A stretch of DNA of 64,000 nucleotides, from contig NZ_CP040813.1 of the NCBI RefSeq assembly GCF_009498295.1, forward strand, positions 1,681,001 to 1,745,000, written 5' to 3'. Both the position numbers and the translations under genes were made by a program. This document shows positions 53,571 through 62,512 of this stretch, one piece after another (the first letter of the stretch is position 1; each line of letters begins with the position of its first letter). The notes beneath the pieces were generated by a model, which ran no database searches, had not been told where the DNA came from, and was given only the letters and a program-made list of their open reading frames with translations. The stretch is from Oceanihabitans sp. IOP_32. GTDB lineage: Bacteria; Bacteroidota; Bacteroidia; Flavobacteriales; Flavobacteriaceae.

Positions 53571-55844
53571 TTGGGTACTCATATTAAATACGGTTTCATT
53601 CTTTTTGCCATAGCCATGCTATTGTCATGCAGCATAAATAAATACATTCCTGAGGGAGAGCAGCTTTATACAGGCGCGCGTTTAAGCATAGAAAAAGATA
53701 CCATCATAAGAAACGAAAAGGCTTTAAAATCAGAACTTGAAGCGGTGATACGGCCAGAGCCCAATAAAAAATTTCTAGGAATGTACCCCGGCTTATTTTA
53801 TTATTACAAAAACCAAAAAGAAAACCCCGGTTTTCTAAACAAATGGCTCTATAAGAAAATTGGTGCTACCCCAGTTTACCGTTCTTATGTAGAAGCAAGT
53901 AGCATTGAAGAACTACTTTTAAACCGATTAGAGAATAGAGGGTATTTTTATAGTACTGCGACTTCAAATTTTGAAGACCAAGAGAAAAGGACATCTGTGA
54001 GCTATACCGTGAATATTCCTAAGCCCTACAGAATGGAAAGCTACCACTTAGATACCATGCCCAAACCCATTTATAATGCGGTTAAAACTTTAATGAAAAG
54101 CAGTCCGTTTAAAAAAGGAATGCGTTTTGACTTAGGTAATATGAAGAAGGAACGACAACGTATTGATGCCCATTTAAAAACAAAAGGCTATTATAATTTT
54201 AATGAAAATTTCTTGATTTTTGAAGCCGATACCAATTGCTTAAAGCGGAAAAAATTCGATTTATTTTTAAGATTAAAAAAAGAGGTTCCAGAAAAAAGTA
54301 TCATACCCTATAATATTGGTAAAATAAATATTTATACCAACTATAAAATTGAAGATTCGGCAAACACCCAGATCACGCGGTACAAGGAAAAAAACTTCAT
54401 TCAAAAAGAAACCTTTTTTAAGCCCAAATATTTAGACCCTTTTATAAAACTAAAAGAAGGCAGTTTGTACAACCCCGAAACCTCGCGTAATACCGCAAGG
54501 CGACTTTCTAGTATTGGGGCATATAAATATGTAAACATTCAATACAAAGAAGTCGATTCGGTTGCTTCAGACAGCTTAGGTAAGTTAGAAGCCAATATTT
54601 ATTTGTCGCCCTTAAACAAGCGTGCGCTTAAAGCCGAGTTACAGGTGGTTTCAAAATCCAATAATTTTTCTGGCCCCGCCTTAGCTTTTACCTATAGTAA
54701 TAGAAATTTATTTGGTGGTGGTGAAACCTATAACATCAGCTCTAAAATAGGGTACGAAACCCAGTTTGGTGGCGGTCAAAAAACCGGTAAAAGCAGTTTG
54801 GAATTGGAGATTAAAAATGAATTAATTTTTCCTAGAGTGCTTTTCCCTATTAAGATAAACGAAGATTTTTTTAAATACGCCATACCCAAAACTAGAACGT
54901 CTTTAGGTGTTAATTATCTTAACCGAAGCCAGTTGTACACCTTGCTATCAGGCTCGATATTGTTTGGTTATACCTGGGATGGCAACGCCTATGTGAGTCA
55001 TCAAATTAATCCTATTTCGGCAAATTATACCGAGTTATCTAATACCACTCAAGAGTTTGAGCAAATTTTAACCGACAATCCTTTTTTACAACGCAGTTTC
55101 GATCAGCAATTCATTTCAGGATTAACCTATTCCTTTACTTATAACGGCATGGTAAACCCCAATAAAAAGCATCAAATCTATTTGAATTTAGGCTTAGATG
55201 TGGCGGGGAATTCCGTTAGTTTATTTGGAAAAGAAATGGGACCTAATGAACCAAAAACAATTTTAGGTCTGGCCTATGCCCAATACGCCAAAGCCGATAT
55301 GGATTTTCATTATCATTTTAATTTAGGCAAAGAGCAGGTTATCGCTTCAAGAATTTTTGCGGGTTATGGTTTAGCTTATGGAAACTCGGAGGTAATGCCC
55401 TTTGTAAAACAGTATTTTTCAGGAGGACCTTATAGCGTGCGTGCTTTTGGCATTCGCGACTTAGGTCCCGGAACTTACAGTGGTGATGCGTCGACAGATA
55501 GTGGAGCTTTTTTTGATAAAACAGGAAATATTAGGTTGGAAGCCAATATAGAATATCGATTCCCTATTTATTCGTTTTTTAAAGGTGCTGTATTTGCCGA
55601 TGCCGGAAATATTTGGAACTCTAAACCCAATCCAACATTTAATGGAAAAGATACGTTTACCAGTAATTTTATAAATGAATTGGGTATGGGTGCTGGTTTC
55701 GGACTTCGAATAGACATTCAAAGTTTTGTGATTCGTTTTGATTTAGCCGCACCGTTTCACGACCCTTCGCTACCCAAAGGTAAGCGTTTTAATTTCGATG
55801 TTGGGGAATCCGTTTTTAACTTCGCTATTGGCTATCCGTTTTAA
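53571..55844 (+). CDS. tamL: TamL, BamA/TamA-family outer-membrane lipoprotein
   Basis: The 757-residue protein starts at a TTG (53571) and has a lipoprotein signal with lipobox LLSC (MLLSCSINKYIPEGE). N-terminal POTRA-like repeats span about 30-340 and a 16-strand Omp85 barrel occupies the last ~420 residues, with the family loop SGGPYSVRAFG (VRGF/Y-like) and a terminal F. Lipidation distinguishes the Bacteroidota form called TamL from TamA. It works with TamB in outer-membrane homeostasis. No ATG is available in the frame upstream of the signal. Confidence 0.9.
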   Translation: MGTHIKYGFILFAIAMLLSCSINKYIPEGEQLYTGARLSIEKDTIIRNEKALKSELEAVIRPEPNKKFLGMYPGLFYYYKNQKENPGFLNKWLYKKIGATPVYRSYVEASSIEELLLNRLENRGYFYSTATSNFEDQEKRTSVSYTVNIPKPYRMESYHLDTMPKPIYNAVKTLMKSSPFKKGMRFDLGNMKKERQRIDAHLKTKGYYNFNENFLIFEADTNCLKRKKFDLFLRLKKEVPEKSIIPYNIGKINIYTNYKIEDSANTQITRYKEKNFIQKETFFKPKYLDPFIKLKEGSLYNPETSRNTARRLSSIGAYKYVNIQYKEVDSVASDSLGKLEANIYLSPLNKRALKAELQVVSKSNNFSGPALAFTYSNRNLFGGGETYNISSKIGYETQFGGGQKTGKSSLELEIKNELIFPRVLFPIKINEDFFKYAIPKTRTSLGVNYLNRSQLYTLLSGSILFGYTWDGNAYVSHQINPISANYTELSNTTQEFEQILTDNPFLQRSFDQQFISGLTYSFTYNGMVNPNKKHQIYLNLGLDVAGNSVSLFGKEMGPNEPKTILGLAYAQYAKADMDFHYHFNLGKEQVIASRIFAGYGLAYGNSEVMPFVKQYFSGGPYSVRAFGIRDLGPGTYSGDASTDSGAFFDKTGNIRLEANIEYRFPIYSFFKGAVFADAGNIWNSKPNPTFNGKDTFTSNFINELGMGAGFGLRIDIQSFVIRFDLAAPFHDPSLPKGKRFNFDVGESVFNFAIGYPF

Positions 55845-56062
55845 TTTTATTGGGTTTTATTACGAATATTTCGATATGTGGGACTTCTTGACTTCATGAC
55901 ATAGGACTTAAGGCCAAAATACTGGTGATATTGATGTCTTTAGTATTAAACGATGAATCGATTTTTCATCAATCTAGGCTGTTAAGTCTTGCGTCCTTTT
56001 GTTTCATGTTTTATTCAATACATCAAAATACCTACCCACAGGATTAATGTTAGAACCTAAAC

Positions 56063-57328
56063 TTAAGAGGCTTCGTGGGCTTTTATATCTTCGGTTAAAT
56101 CTAATGTTCTAAGAGCTGGGTTTTTAACACCGATAGTTAGAGCCGTAATTAAGGTCATACTCCCACCAAAAACAACGGCAGCCACGGGGCCAATAAGTTT
56201 TGCTGCTAAACCACTTTCAAAAGCACCTAATTCGTTAGACGACCCTACAAACATGGAGTTTACTGAAGATACACGACCACGCATATCATCGGGCGTTTTT
56301 AATTGTAAAATGGTTTGTCTAATAATCATTGAAATACCATCGGCAGCACCGCTAATAAAGAGCATTAAAACACTTAGCCAGAATACAGAAGATAAACCAA
56401 AACCAATAATACTCAGGCCAAAAACAAATACCGCAACCAATAGTTTCTTACCAGTATTTTTGTTTATAGGAATGTAAGTGGTAATAAACATAGTTACAAT
56501 ACTCCCCATAGAAATCGCAGCATTCATAATCCCGAAACCTTTACTGCCTACCTCCAAGATATCTTGTGCAAATACAGAAAGTATGGCCACTGTACCACCA
56601 AATAAAACCGCAATCATATCTAAAGTTAAGGCCCCAAGAATTACTTTGTTTTGGAAGACAAATTGGATACCCACTTTAAGACTTTCTTTTAAAGGCTCGC
56701 CAATTTTGGTATTAAGTACGGGTTTTTTCTTAATTAAAAACACCAAAACGAAGGCTATTAATACCAGAACAAAAACCAGAGATAGGGTTTTTGCAACGCC
56801 CATCCAACTTATGGCAAAACCACCAAAAAGTGCGCCTAAAACCGTTGCCGTTTTCCAGGTGCTGGTGCTCCATGTGGCTGCATTAGGATATGTTTTTTTG
56901 GGTACAATAAGACCTATTAGCGAAAAAATTAGGGGTCCAAAAAACGACCGTAAAAATCCGCCAAAAAACACCAGAGCATAGATAGAGTACAGCACGCTAT
57001 GGGTAGACCAATCGCTTACTACGGTTTCTGTGGTGAGTAAAAATAAGCCCAAGCTAATTAAAGAAAAAAGAGCAATACAAAGCGCAAAGAGATTGCGTTT
57101 TTCTTTTTGATCCACAATATGACCAGCAAATAAAGCCATGGTAAATGCGGGGATAATCTCCATAAGCCCGATAATACCTAGAGATAATGGATCTTTTGTA
57201 ATGCTATACACCTGCCACTCAATAACAATAAATTGCATAGACCAGCCAAAAACCAAAAACAAGCGCACTAATAAAAAAATGTTGAATTCTTTAATGCGCA
57301 AGGCTGCATATGGGTCTCTTTTTGCCAT
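56063..57328 (-). CDS. Major facilitator superfamily transporter, exporter type
   Basis: The 421-residue protein has about twelve hydrophobic segments and the EntS/DHA3-like order: LVRLFLVFGWSMQFIVIEWQ at the start, AGHIVDQKEKRN as the loop 2-3 motif, and SGAADGISMIIRQTILQ in the second half. That group exports siderophores, drugs or macrolides. The substrate here is unknown. It is the last gene of the leftward OsmC-recJ-MFS group, 15 bases after the recJ stop codon. Confidence 0.9.
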   Translation of the reverse strand: MAKRDPYAALRIKEFNIFLLVRLFLVFGWSMQFIVIEWQVYSITKDPLSLGIIGLMEIIPAFTMALFAGHIVDQKEKRNLFALCIALFSLISLGLFLLTTETVVSDWSTHSVLYSIYALVFFGGFLRSFFGPLIFSLIGLIVPKKTYPNAATWSTSTWKTATVLGALFGGFAISWMGVAKTLSLVFVLVLIAFVLVFLIKKKPVLNTKIGEPLKESLKVGIQFVFQNKVILGALTLDMIAVLFGGTVAILSVFAQDILEVGSKGFGIMNAAISMGSIVTMFITTYIPINKNTGKKLLVAVFVFGLSIIGFGLSSVFWLSVLMLFISGAADGISMIIRQTILQLKTPDDMRGRVSSVNSMFVGSSNELGAFESGLAAKLIGPVAAVVFGGSMTLITALTIGVKNPALRTLDLTEDIKAHEAS

Positions 57329-57343
57329 GTTAGCTCATCGGTT

Positions 57344-59038
57344 TTAGGCTTTAATATCGCGTAATTTAAGTTGCAGAGACACCTCGCCTCTAAACTCATT
57401 TTCGTCGATAGAATAAACGGCTTTAAAAGGTTTTTCTTCAGTAATAAGATCAATTTTATCGCCCATACCAAACCCAATACAAACGATATTTTTAGTAGAT
57501 TGGGTCTGTTTTACGGTTAAGCGCAAGTGGGTTTTATCTTGTCCTACACATTTTCCGAAGCCTGTATCGTTTAAATTATCGGTCATGAAAATGGGTGTCA
57601 TATTCGCCGGACCAAAAGGTGCAAATTGTTTTAAAATTCTGTAAAACTTTGGGGTGATATCGTCTAGATTAATTTGAGCATCAATTTTAATTTCTGGAGT
57701 TAATAAGTTTTTATCGATGGTTTTAGAAACCTCATCTTCAAAAGCTTGTTTAAAAGCCTCATAATTTTCTTCTTCAAGGGTTAATCCCGCCGCGTATTTA
57801 TGACCTCCAAATTGCTCAACGTGTGCGCTACACGCTTCAATAGCATTGTAAACATCAAAGCCGCTAACCGAGCGCGCAGAGGCTGCTAATTTATTGCCAC
57901 TTTTAGTAAATACAAGGGTGGGTCTGTAATAGGTTTCTATTAATCTTGAGGCTACAATACCAATAACCCCTTTATGCCAGCTTTCTTGGTAAACCACGGT
58001 GGTGTAGCGGTTTTGTTCATGGTTTTCTTCAATTTGCTGCAGCGCTTCCTCGGTAATTGTTTTATCGGTTTCACGCCTGTTTAGGTTGTACTGGTCAATT
58101 TCAGAGGCGTATTCTCGTGCTTTTTCCAAGTTTTCTTCAGCTAAAAGGGTAACCGCATAATCTCCGTGTTTCATACGGCCTGCAGCGTTAATTCTGGGGG
58201 CAACAATAAACACCACATCGGTAATGCTAAGCTCGGTTTTTTTTACCTGTTCTAGAATGGCTTTAATACCTGGTCTCGGGTGGGTGTTAATTACTTTTAA
58301 ACCTAAATAAGCTAAGGCTCTGTTTTCTCCATTAATTGGCACAATATCGGCACCTATGGCAGTAGCGACTAAATCGAGATACTCGGCTAAATCTTGAGCT
58401 GTTTGTCCTTCTTTAGCGGCTAAGGCTTGAATCAATTTAAAGCCTACGCCACAACCACATAATTCCTTAAATGGGTAATTACAATCGTTTTGTTTGGGGT
58501 CTAAAACGGCAACAGCTTCAGGAATTTGGGCACCAGGGCGGTGGTGATCGCAGATTATAAAATCGATACCTAGGGTTTTGGCATAGGCGACTTTTTCTAT
58601 GGCTTTAATACCACAATCTAAAGCGATGATAAGAGAAAAATCGTTATCGCATGCGAAATCTATGCCCTTATACGAGATTCCATAACCCTCATCGTAGCGG
58701 TCTGGAATATAGGTGTGTACTTGTGGGTGTTTTGTTTTTAAGTAGCTAAACATTAAAGCAACGGCCGAGGTACCATCAACATCATAATCGCCGTAAACCA
58801 GAATATTTTCGTTGTTGGCGATGGCTTGTTCTATACGAGCCACGGCGAGATCCATATCTTTCATTAAAAAGGGATCGTGCAAATCACTAAAACTAGGTCT
58901 GAAGAAAGTTCTAGCCGCTTCAAAAGTTTCAATACCACGCTGAATGAGTAAGGATGCAATAGTCGCATCTACTTGTAAAGCATCTTTTAACGCCTTTATT
59001 TTATCAGCTTCTGGTTTGGGCTTGAGTGTCCAACGCAT
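57344..59038 (-). CDS. recJ: Single-stranded-DNA-specific exonuclease RecJ
   Basis: The 564-residue protein degrades single-stranded DNA 5' to 3' in recombination and mismatch repair. The DHH phosphoesterase motifs are intact: YGDYDVDGTSAVAL, ALDCGIKA, ICDHHRPG, and in the DHHA1 domain SARSVSGFDVY and FGGHKYAAG. The C-terminal OB-like domain is present. It lies between the OsmC and MFS genes and is probably cotranscribed with both. Confidence 0.96.
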   Translation of the reverse strand: MRWTLKPKPEADKIKALKDALQVDATIASLLIQRGIETFEAARTFFRPSFSDLHDPFLMKDMDLAVARIEQAIANNENILVYGDYDVDGTSAVALMFSYLKTKHPQVHTYIPDRYDEGYGISYKGIDFACDNDFSLIIALDCGIKAIEKVAYAKTLGIDFIICDHHRPGAQIPEAVAVLDPKQNDCNYPFKELCGCGVGFKLIQALAAKEGQTAQDLAEYLDLVATAIGADIVPINGENRALAYLGLKVINTHPRPGIKAILEQVKKTELSITDVVFIVAPRINAAGRMKHGDYAVTLLAEENLEKAREYASEIDQYNLNRRETDKTITEEALQQIEENHEQNRYTTVVYQESWHKGVIGIVASRLIETYYRPTLVFTKSGNKLAASARSVSGFDVYNAIEACSAHVEQFGGHKYAAGLTLEEENYEAFKQAFEDEVSKTIDKNLLTPEIKIDAQINLDDITPKFYRILKQFAPFGPANMTPIFMTDNLNDTGFGKCVGQDKTHLRLTVKQTQSTKNIVCIGFGMGDKIDLITEEKPFKAVYSIDENEFRGEVSLQLKLRDIKA

Positions 59039-59067
59039 AAAGTTTTTTCAGAAAGAATTATAAGTTT

Positions 59068-59490
59068 TTAGTTTGTGTGGTAGTGTATTCCAATCTTTAC
59101 TTCGGCAAATTGACGGAACATTTCCATAACGCCACAATATTTTTCAACCGATAAATCTACGGCATTTTTTATTTTATCTTCTTTTAAATCTTTACCATAA
59201 AAATGATAGTCGACACTAACTTTATGATAAATTTTTGGATGCTCGTCGGTAAGTTCGCCTTTAACAATCATTTTAAAATCGTCTACTTTAACCCGCATTT
59301 TGTTTAAAACCGAAATCACATCTAAACCTGAACAACCGGCAAGCGATGATAACATCATGGCCTTTGGTGCCATACCTGAGTTGGTGCCACCAAATTCTTC
59401 AGAAGCATCCATCATTATGGAATCCCAACGCGGGTTATCCGATTCAAAAACCATATCACCTTTCCATTGTGTTGTAACTATATCTGCCAT
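59068..59490 (-). CDS. OsmC family peroxiredoxin-like protein
   Basis: The 140-residue protein has the OsmC/YhfA fold: GGTNSGMAPKAMMLSSLAGCSGLDVISVL around the first conserved cysteine, then a beta-strand region and VEKYCGVMEMF with the second cysteine. The two cysteines form the active site for hydroperoxide reduction in OsmC and Ohr, while YhfA-type members have no settled role. It heads the leftward OsmC-recJ-MFS group and has a good promoter upstream. Confidence 0.9.
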   Translation of the reverse strand: MADIVTTQWKGDMVFESDNPRWDSIMMDASEEFGGTNSGMAPKAMMLSSLAGCSGLDVISVLNKMRVKVDDFKMIVKGELTDEHPKIYHKVSVDYHFYGKDLKEDKIKNAVDLSVEKYCGVMEMFRQFAEVKIGIHYHTN

Positions 59491-59519
59491 TGTGTAAATA
59501 TTTTTGTTTCTTGTAGTAT

Positions 59520-59548
59520 CAAAAGTACCATTTATATACTTAAAACAA
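59520..59548 (-). promoter_or_regulatory. Promoter of the OsmC-recJ-MFS group
   Basis: On the minus strand TTG (59548-59546) is followed after 18 bases by TACTTTTG (59527-59520), close to the TTG-N19-21-TAnnTTTG consensus. The predicted leader to the ATG at 59490 is about 25 bases. Confidence 0.55.
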
Positions 59549-59565
59549 TAATCTGAATTATTATT

Positions 59566-61029
59566 ATGAAGTCTTTTTTTAAATTATTCGTCATATTTAT
59601 CACCCTATCGGTTACAAGTCAAACTACAGATTTCACTTCGGCGATTTACGATACTTACGACAATTATAAAGCCACTAGCTTAGAAAAACGACGTATAAAA
59701 CATCAAGATATTCAACCTTTAATACAGGCGCTTAAAACTCGACCAGAGTTTACTGTAAACAAAGTGGGACAATCTATTGAAGGACGTGATTTAACCTTGA
59801 TTAGTGTAGGTTCTGGAAAAACCAATGTGTTCTTGTGGTCGCAAATGCATGGTGATGAGCCCACGGCAACACTGGCTATTTTCGATATTGTTAACTTACT
59901 AGCCAGCAGAGATTTTATCACAGAAAAAGAAAATATATTAAATCGTGTTACGCTTCATTTTTTACCAATGTTAAACCCCGATGGTGCCGAAAAATTTATG
60001 CGCCGAAATGCCTTAGGCATTGATATTAACCGAGATGCCTTGCGTTTACAATCTCCAGAGGGGCAAACCTTAAAACGGGTTAGAGATAGCCTTGATGCCG
60101 ATTTCGGGTTTAATTTGCACGACCAAAGTATTTATTACAATGCAGAACGCACCAATAAACCCGCAACTATTTCTTATTTAGCACCCGCCTTTAATTACGA
60201 AAAAGACGTTAACCAGGTACGTGCAGATGCTATGAAAATAATTGTTTTTATGAATGCGGTTATTCAGAAATATGCACCTGGTCAAGTAGGAAGATACAGT
60301 GATACTTTCGAGCCTAGAGCTTTTGGCGATAATATACAAAAATGGGGCACGAGTGCTATTTTAATTGAATCTGGAGGTTATAAAAACGATGTTGAAAAAC
60401 AAGAAATTAGGAAACTAAATTATGTGTCTATTCTATCGGCTATTTACGCCATTGCCAACCAGCAGTACCAAAATATTCCTATTAGTGATTATGAAAGGAT
60501 ACCAAGAAACGACAGGAAACTATTCGATTTAAAAATTGAAGAGGCTACCTATAACTTGTTAGACAAACCTTACACTATTGATGTTGGTATTAATCGATTT
60601 GAAATGGATAACGCCAATAATACCGATTTTTATAATGTGGGAAGGGTTGTAGATCAAGGCGATTTATCGACCTTTTACGGCTATAATACGTTTAATGCCA
60701 AAGGTTATACCATTGTTGAAGGAAAAATTTATGCTGAGGTATTTAATAGTGTTGAAGACACTTCTGGTTTAGACGTTTACGAACTTTTAAAATCGGGTTA
60801 CACTTATTTGCAAATGGAACACTTACCCAAACACCAAATCGAAGCCCAAAAACCTATTCATTTGGTTAAAAAAGGCTATAAACTTCCGGGTTTTAAAATT
60901 AATCCAGGCGTAAATCCAACTTTTTTATTACAAAAAAATAACATTAACGAGTATGCCGTAATTAACGGATTTTTAATTGATTTAAAAACCAAAAGTACTA
61001 GGCTTAAAAACGCTTTAATTTACAAATAA
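59566..61029 (+). CDS. M14 family zinc carboxypeptidase, secreted
   Basis: The 487-residue protein has a signal peptide (KSFFKLFVIFITLSVTSQ) and the M14 core in residues ~50-330. Zinc ligands are in QMHGDEPTATL (HxxE) and the later NLHDQS; the catalytic glutamate is in LIESGGYKND. The arginine and asparagine that hold the substrate carboxylate lie in the GIDINRDALR stretch. It removes C-terminal residues from peptides or from peptidoglycan fragments, and which cannot be decided here. The last 150 residues are beta-rich and of unknown role. It converges with the PBP4 gene with seven bases between stop codons. Confidence 0.9.
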   Translation: MKSFFKLFVIFITLSVTSQTTDFTSAIYDTYDNYKATSLEKRRIKHQDIQPLIQALKTRPEFTVNKVGQSIEGRDLTLISVGSGKTNVFLWSQMHGDEPTATLAIFDIVNLLASRDFITEKENILNRVTLHFLPMLNPDGAEKFMRRNALGIDINRDALRLQSPEGQTLKRVRDSLDADFGFNLHDQSIYYNAERTNKPATISYLAPAFNYEKDVNQVRADAMKIIVFMNAVIQKYAPGQVGRYSDTFEPRAFGDNIQKWGTSAILIESGGYKNDVEKQEIRKLNYVSILSAIYAIANQQYQNIPISDYERIPRNDRKLFDLKIEEATYNLLDKPYTIDVGINRFEMDNANNTDFYNVGRVVDQGDLSTFYGYNTFNAKGYTIVEGKIYAEVFNSVEDTSGLDVYELLKSGYTYLQMEHLPKHQIEAQKPIHLVKKGYKLPGFKINPGVNPTFLLQKNNINEYAVINGFLIDLKTKSTRLKNALIYK

Positions 61030-61036
61030 ACGGCAG

Positions 61037-62299
61037 TTAATATGTATCGCGCAACCACTCTAAAATAGTTTGCATGCGTTTTTTAACATCGCTTGTTCGT
61101 GTTTTGTAATGGTTGTTCATAAAACTAAAAATTAAGGTGTCTCCAGACTTTGTGATTAAATAACCACTTAACGAATAATTATTACCTAAGGTACCCGATT
61201 TGGCATAAATATAAGGTTTACTTGTTCCGGCAAAATAATCTTCTAAGGTGCCTGATACGCCACCAACAGGGAAGAAATTAAATAAGCGTTGCTCAGGTAT
61301 TTGCTGGTGTAATTTGCTAAGCACTTCCACAAAAGAGCTTGGTGTAAATAGGTTGTAACGACTTAAACCAGAGCCGTCTACCCAGCGGGGTTTGTGTTTT
61401 AAATCTTTTAATTGATTATTTAAAATGGTATCTCTAATACGTTGTGAACTCAAGGTGTCTGAAAGTGTTGAAGACGCCATAATGAGCATCTGTTCTGCTA
61501 AAAAATTATCGCTAACAAGCATCATGCGTTTGTATAAAGAATCGGCACTCACGCTATAAGCGGTTTTGTCTAAAGTTTTACCAGCATACTTGGAAACAGA
61601 TATTTTATTGGGTTGTAGATCATCCCACAACTTTCTTACTAATAACGAATCTATAACCATGGGGATTTCTAGGCTGTCTTTTCTCCTATGGTTGACATAA
61701 AATATATTGGCATCAAGTTCTCTTTTTTTATACGAGGGAAATACATTAATGTTGTTTTTTAGAATCTTAGGGATACTTTGTAAGCTGTCTTGGTAATGTA
61801 TTGTTAATACGTTGCCATACATAGGAAAACTGCTTTTTTCTGTACTAAAATAACTGTCGTAATCTTCCCAAGCCCAACCAGGACCAAATTTATCATCGGT
61901 TAAATTTCCTAAAACAATATTGACGTTTTTGTAATGGCTGGCCATTTTTAAGGCTGTACTATCATTAAAAAAAGGATGTAAAAACGAGGGATCCCCAACA
62001 CCTTGAATTGTGAGGGTATCCTTGTCTACACGATATTTAAAGGCTGGTATTTTTTCAGGTAATACTTGTAAGGCGGTATATAAAGTAAAGATTTTAGTAT
62101 TACTAGCAGGTGTAAAATACTTGTCGGCATTATACTTAAAAACCGTATCCTTTGTTTTGGGGTTATAAACTATTAAGCCTGTAAATTGGTTGTTATAAAA
62201 GTTATCGTCCAGTTGTTTAGCAACATATTTGCTTTTACAACTGTGTAAAGCAATAGTTAAAAAGTATAAGCAAATCCATTTTGTTGTTAAACCACGCAT
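61037..62299 (-). CDS. dacB: D-alanyl-D-alanine carboxypeptidase/endopeptidase (PBP4, S13)
   Basis: The 420-residue penicillin-binding protein has a lipoprotein-type signal (LTIALHSCKSK, Cys21). It also has the three active-site motifs: Ser66-x-x-Lys69 in TPASNTKIF, SDN in MLVSDNFLAEQ and KSG in IYAKSGTLGN. It trims or cleaves peptidoglycan cross-links in the periplasm. The large insertion typical of PBP4 between motifs one and two is present. It is transcribed leftward, divergent from the SusC-type gene across 213 bases of AT-rich DNA. Confidence 0.93.
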   Translation of the reverse strand: MRGLTTKWICLYFLTIALHSCKSKYVAKQLDDNFYNNQFTGLIVYNPKTKDTVFKYNADKYFTPASNTKIFTLYTALQVLPEKIPAFKYRVDKDTLTIQGVGDPSFLHPFFNDSTALKMASHYKNVNIVLGNLTDDKFGPGWAWEDYDSYFSTEKSSFPMYGNVLTIHYQDSLQSIPKILKNNINVFPSYKKRELDANIFYVNHRRKDSLEIPMVIDSLLVRKLWDDLQPNKISVSKYAGKTLDKTAYSVSADSLYKRMMLVSDNFLAEQMLIMASSTLSDTLSSQRIRDTILNNQLKDLKHKPRWVDGSGLSRYNLFTPSSFVEVLSKLHQQIPEQRLFNFFPVGGVSGTLEDYFAGTSKPYIYAKSGTLGNNYSLSGYLITKSGDTLIFSFMNNHYKTRTSDVKKRMQTILEWLRDTY

Positions 62300-62512
62300 A
62301 TTTTTACTAATGATATTGATAAGTATTGTTTTTCTGTTATTTATTTTTTTAAACCAGCGATAAATTTGGCGTAGGTCTTACAAGTTTTAAATTTATCAAA
62401 TATGCGGAAAAGATGTTTAAAAACCATTAAAAACATAAAAAAATTTATTTAATAATACATATTATGCAGATAAATTGTTACATTTAAAGACTAATTAATC
62501 TATTTTAATCCT

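Noticed and set aside
56478-56981. A 167-codon plus-strand frame opposite the MFS transporter
   Set aside because: Long, but it is antisense to a complete twelve-helix transporter. The composition (I, K, P, T rich) is typical of reverse-strand shadows of membrane-protein genes.
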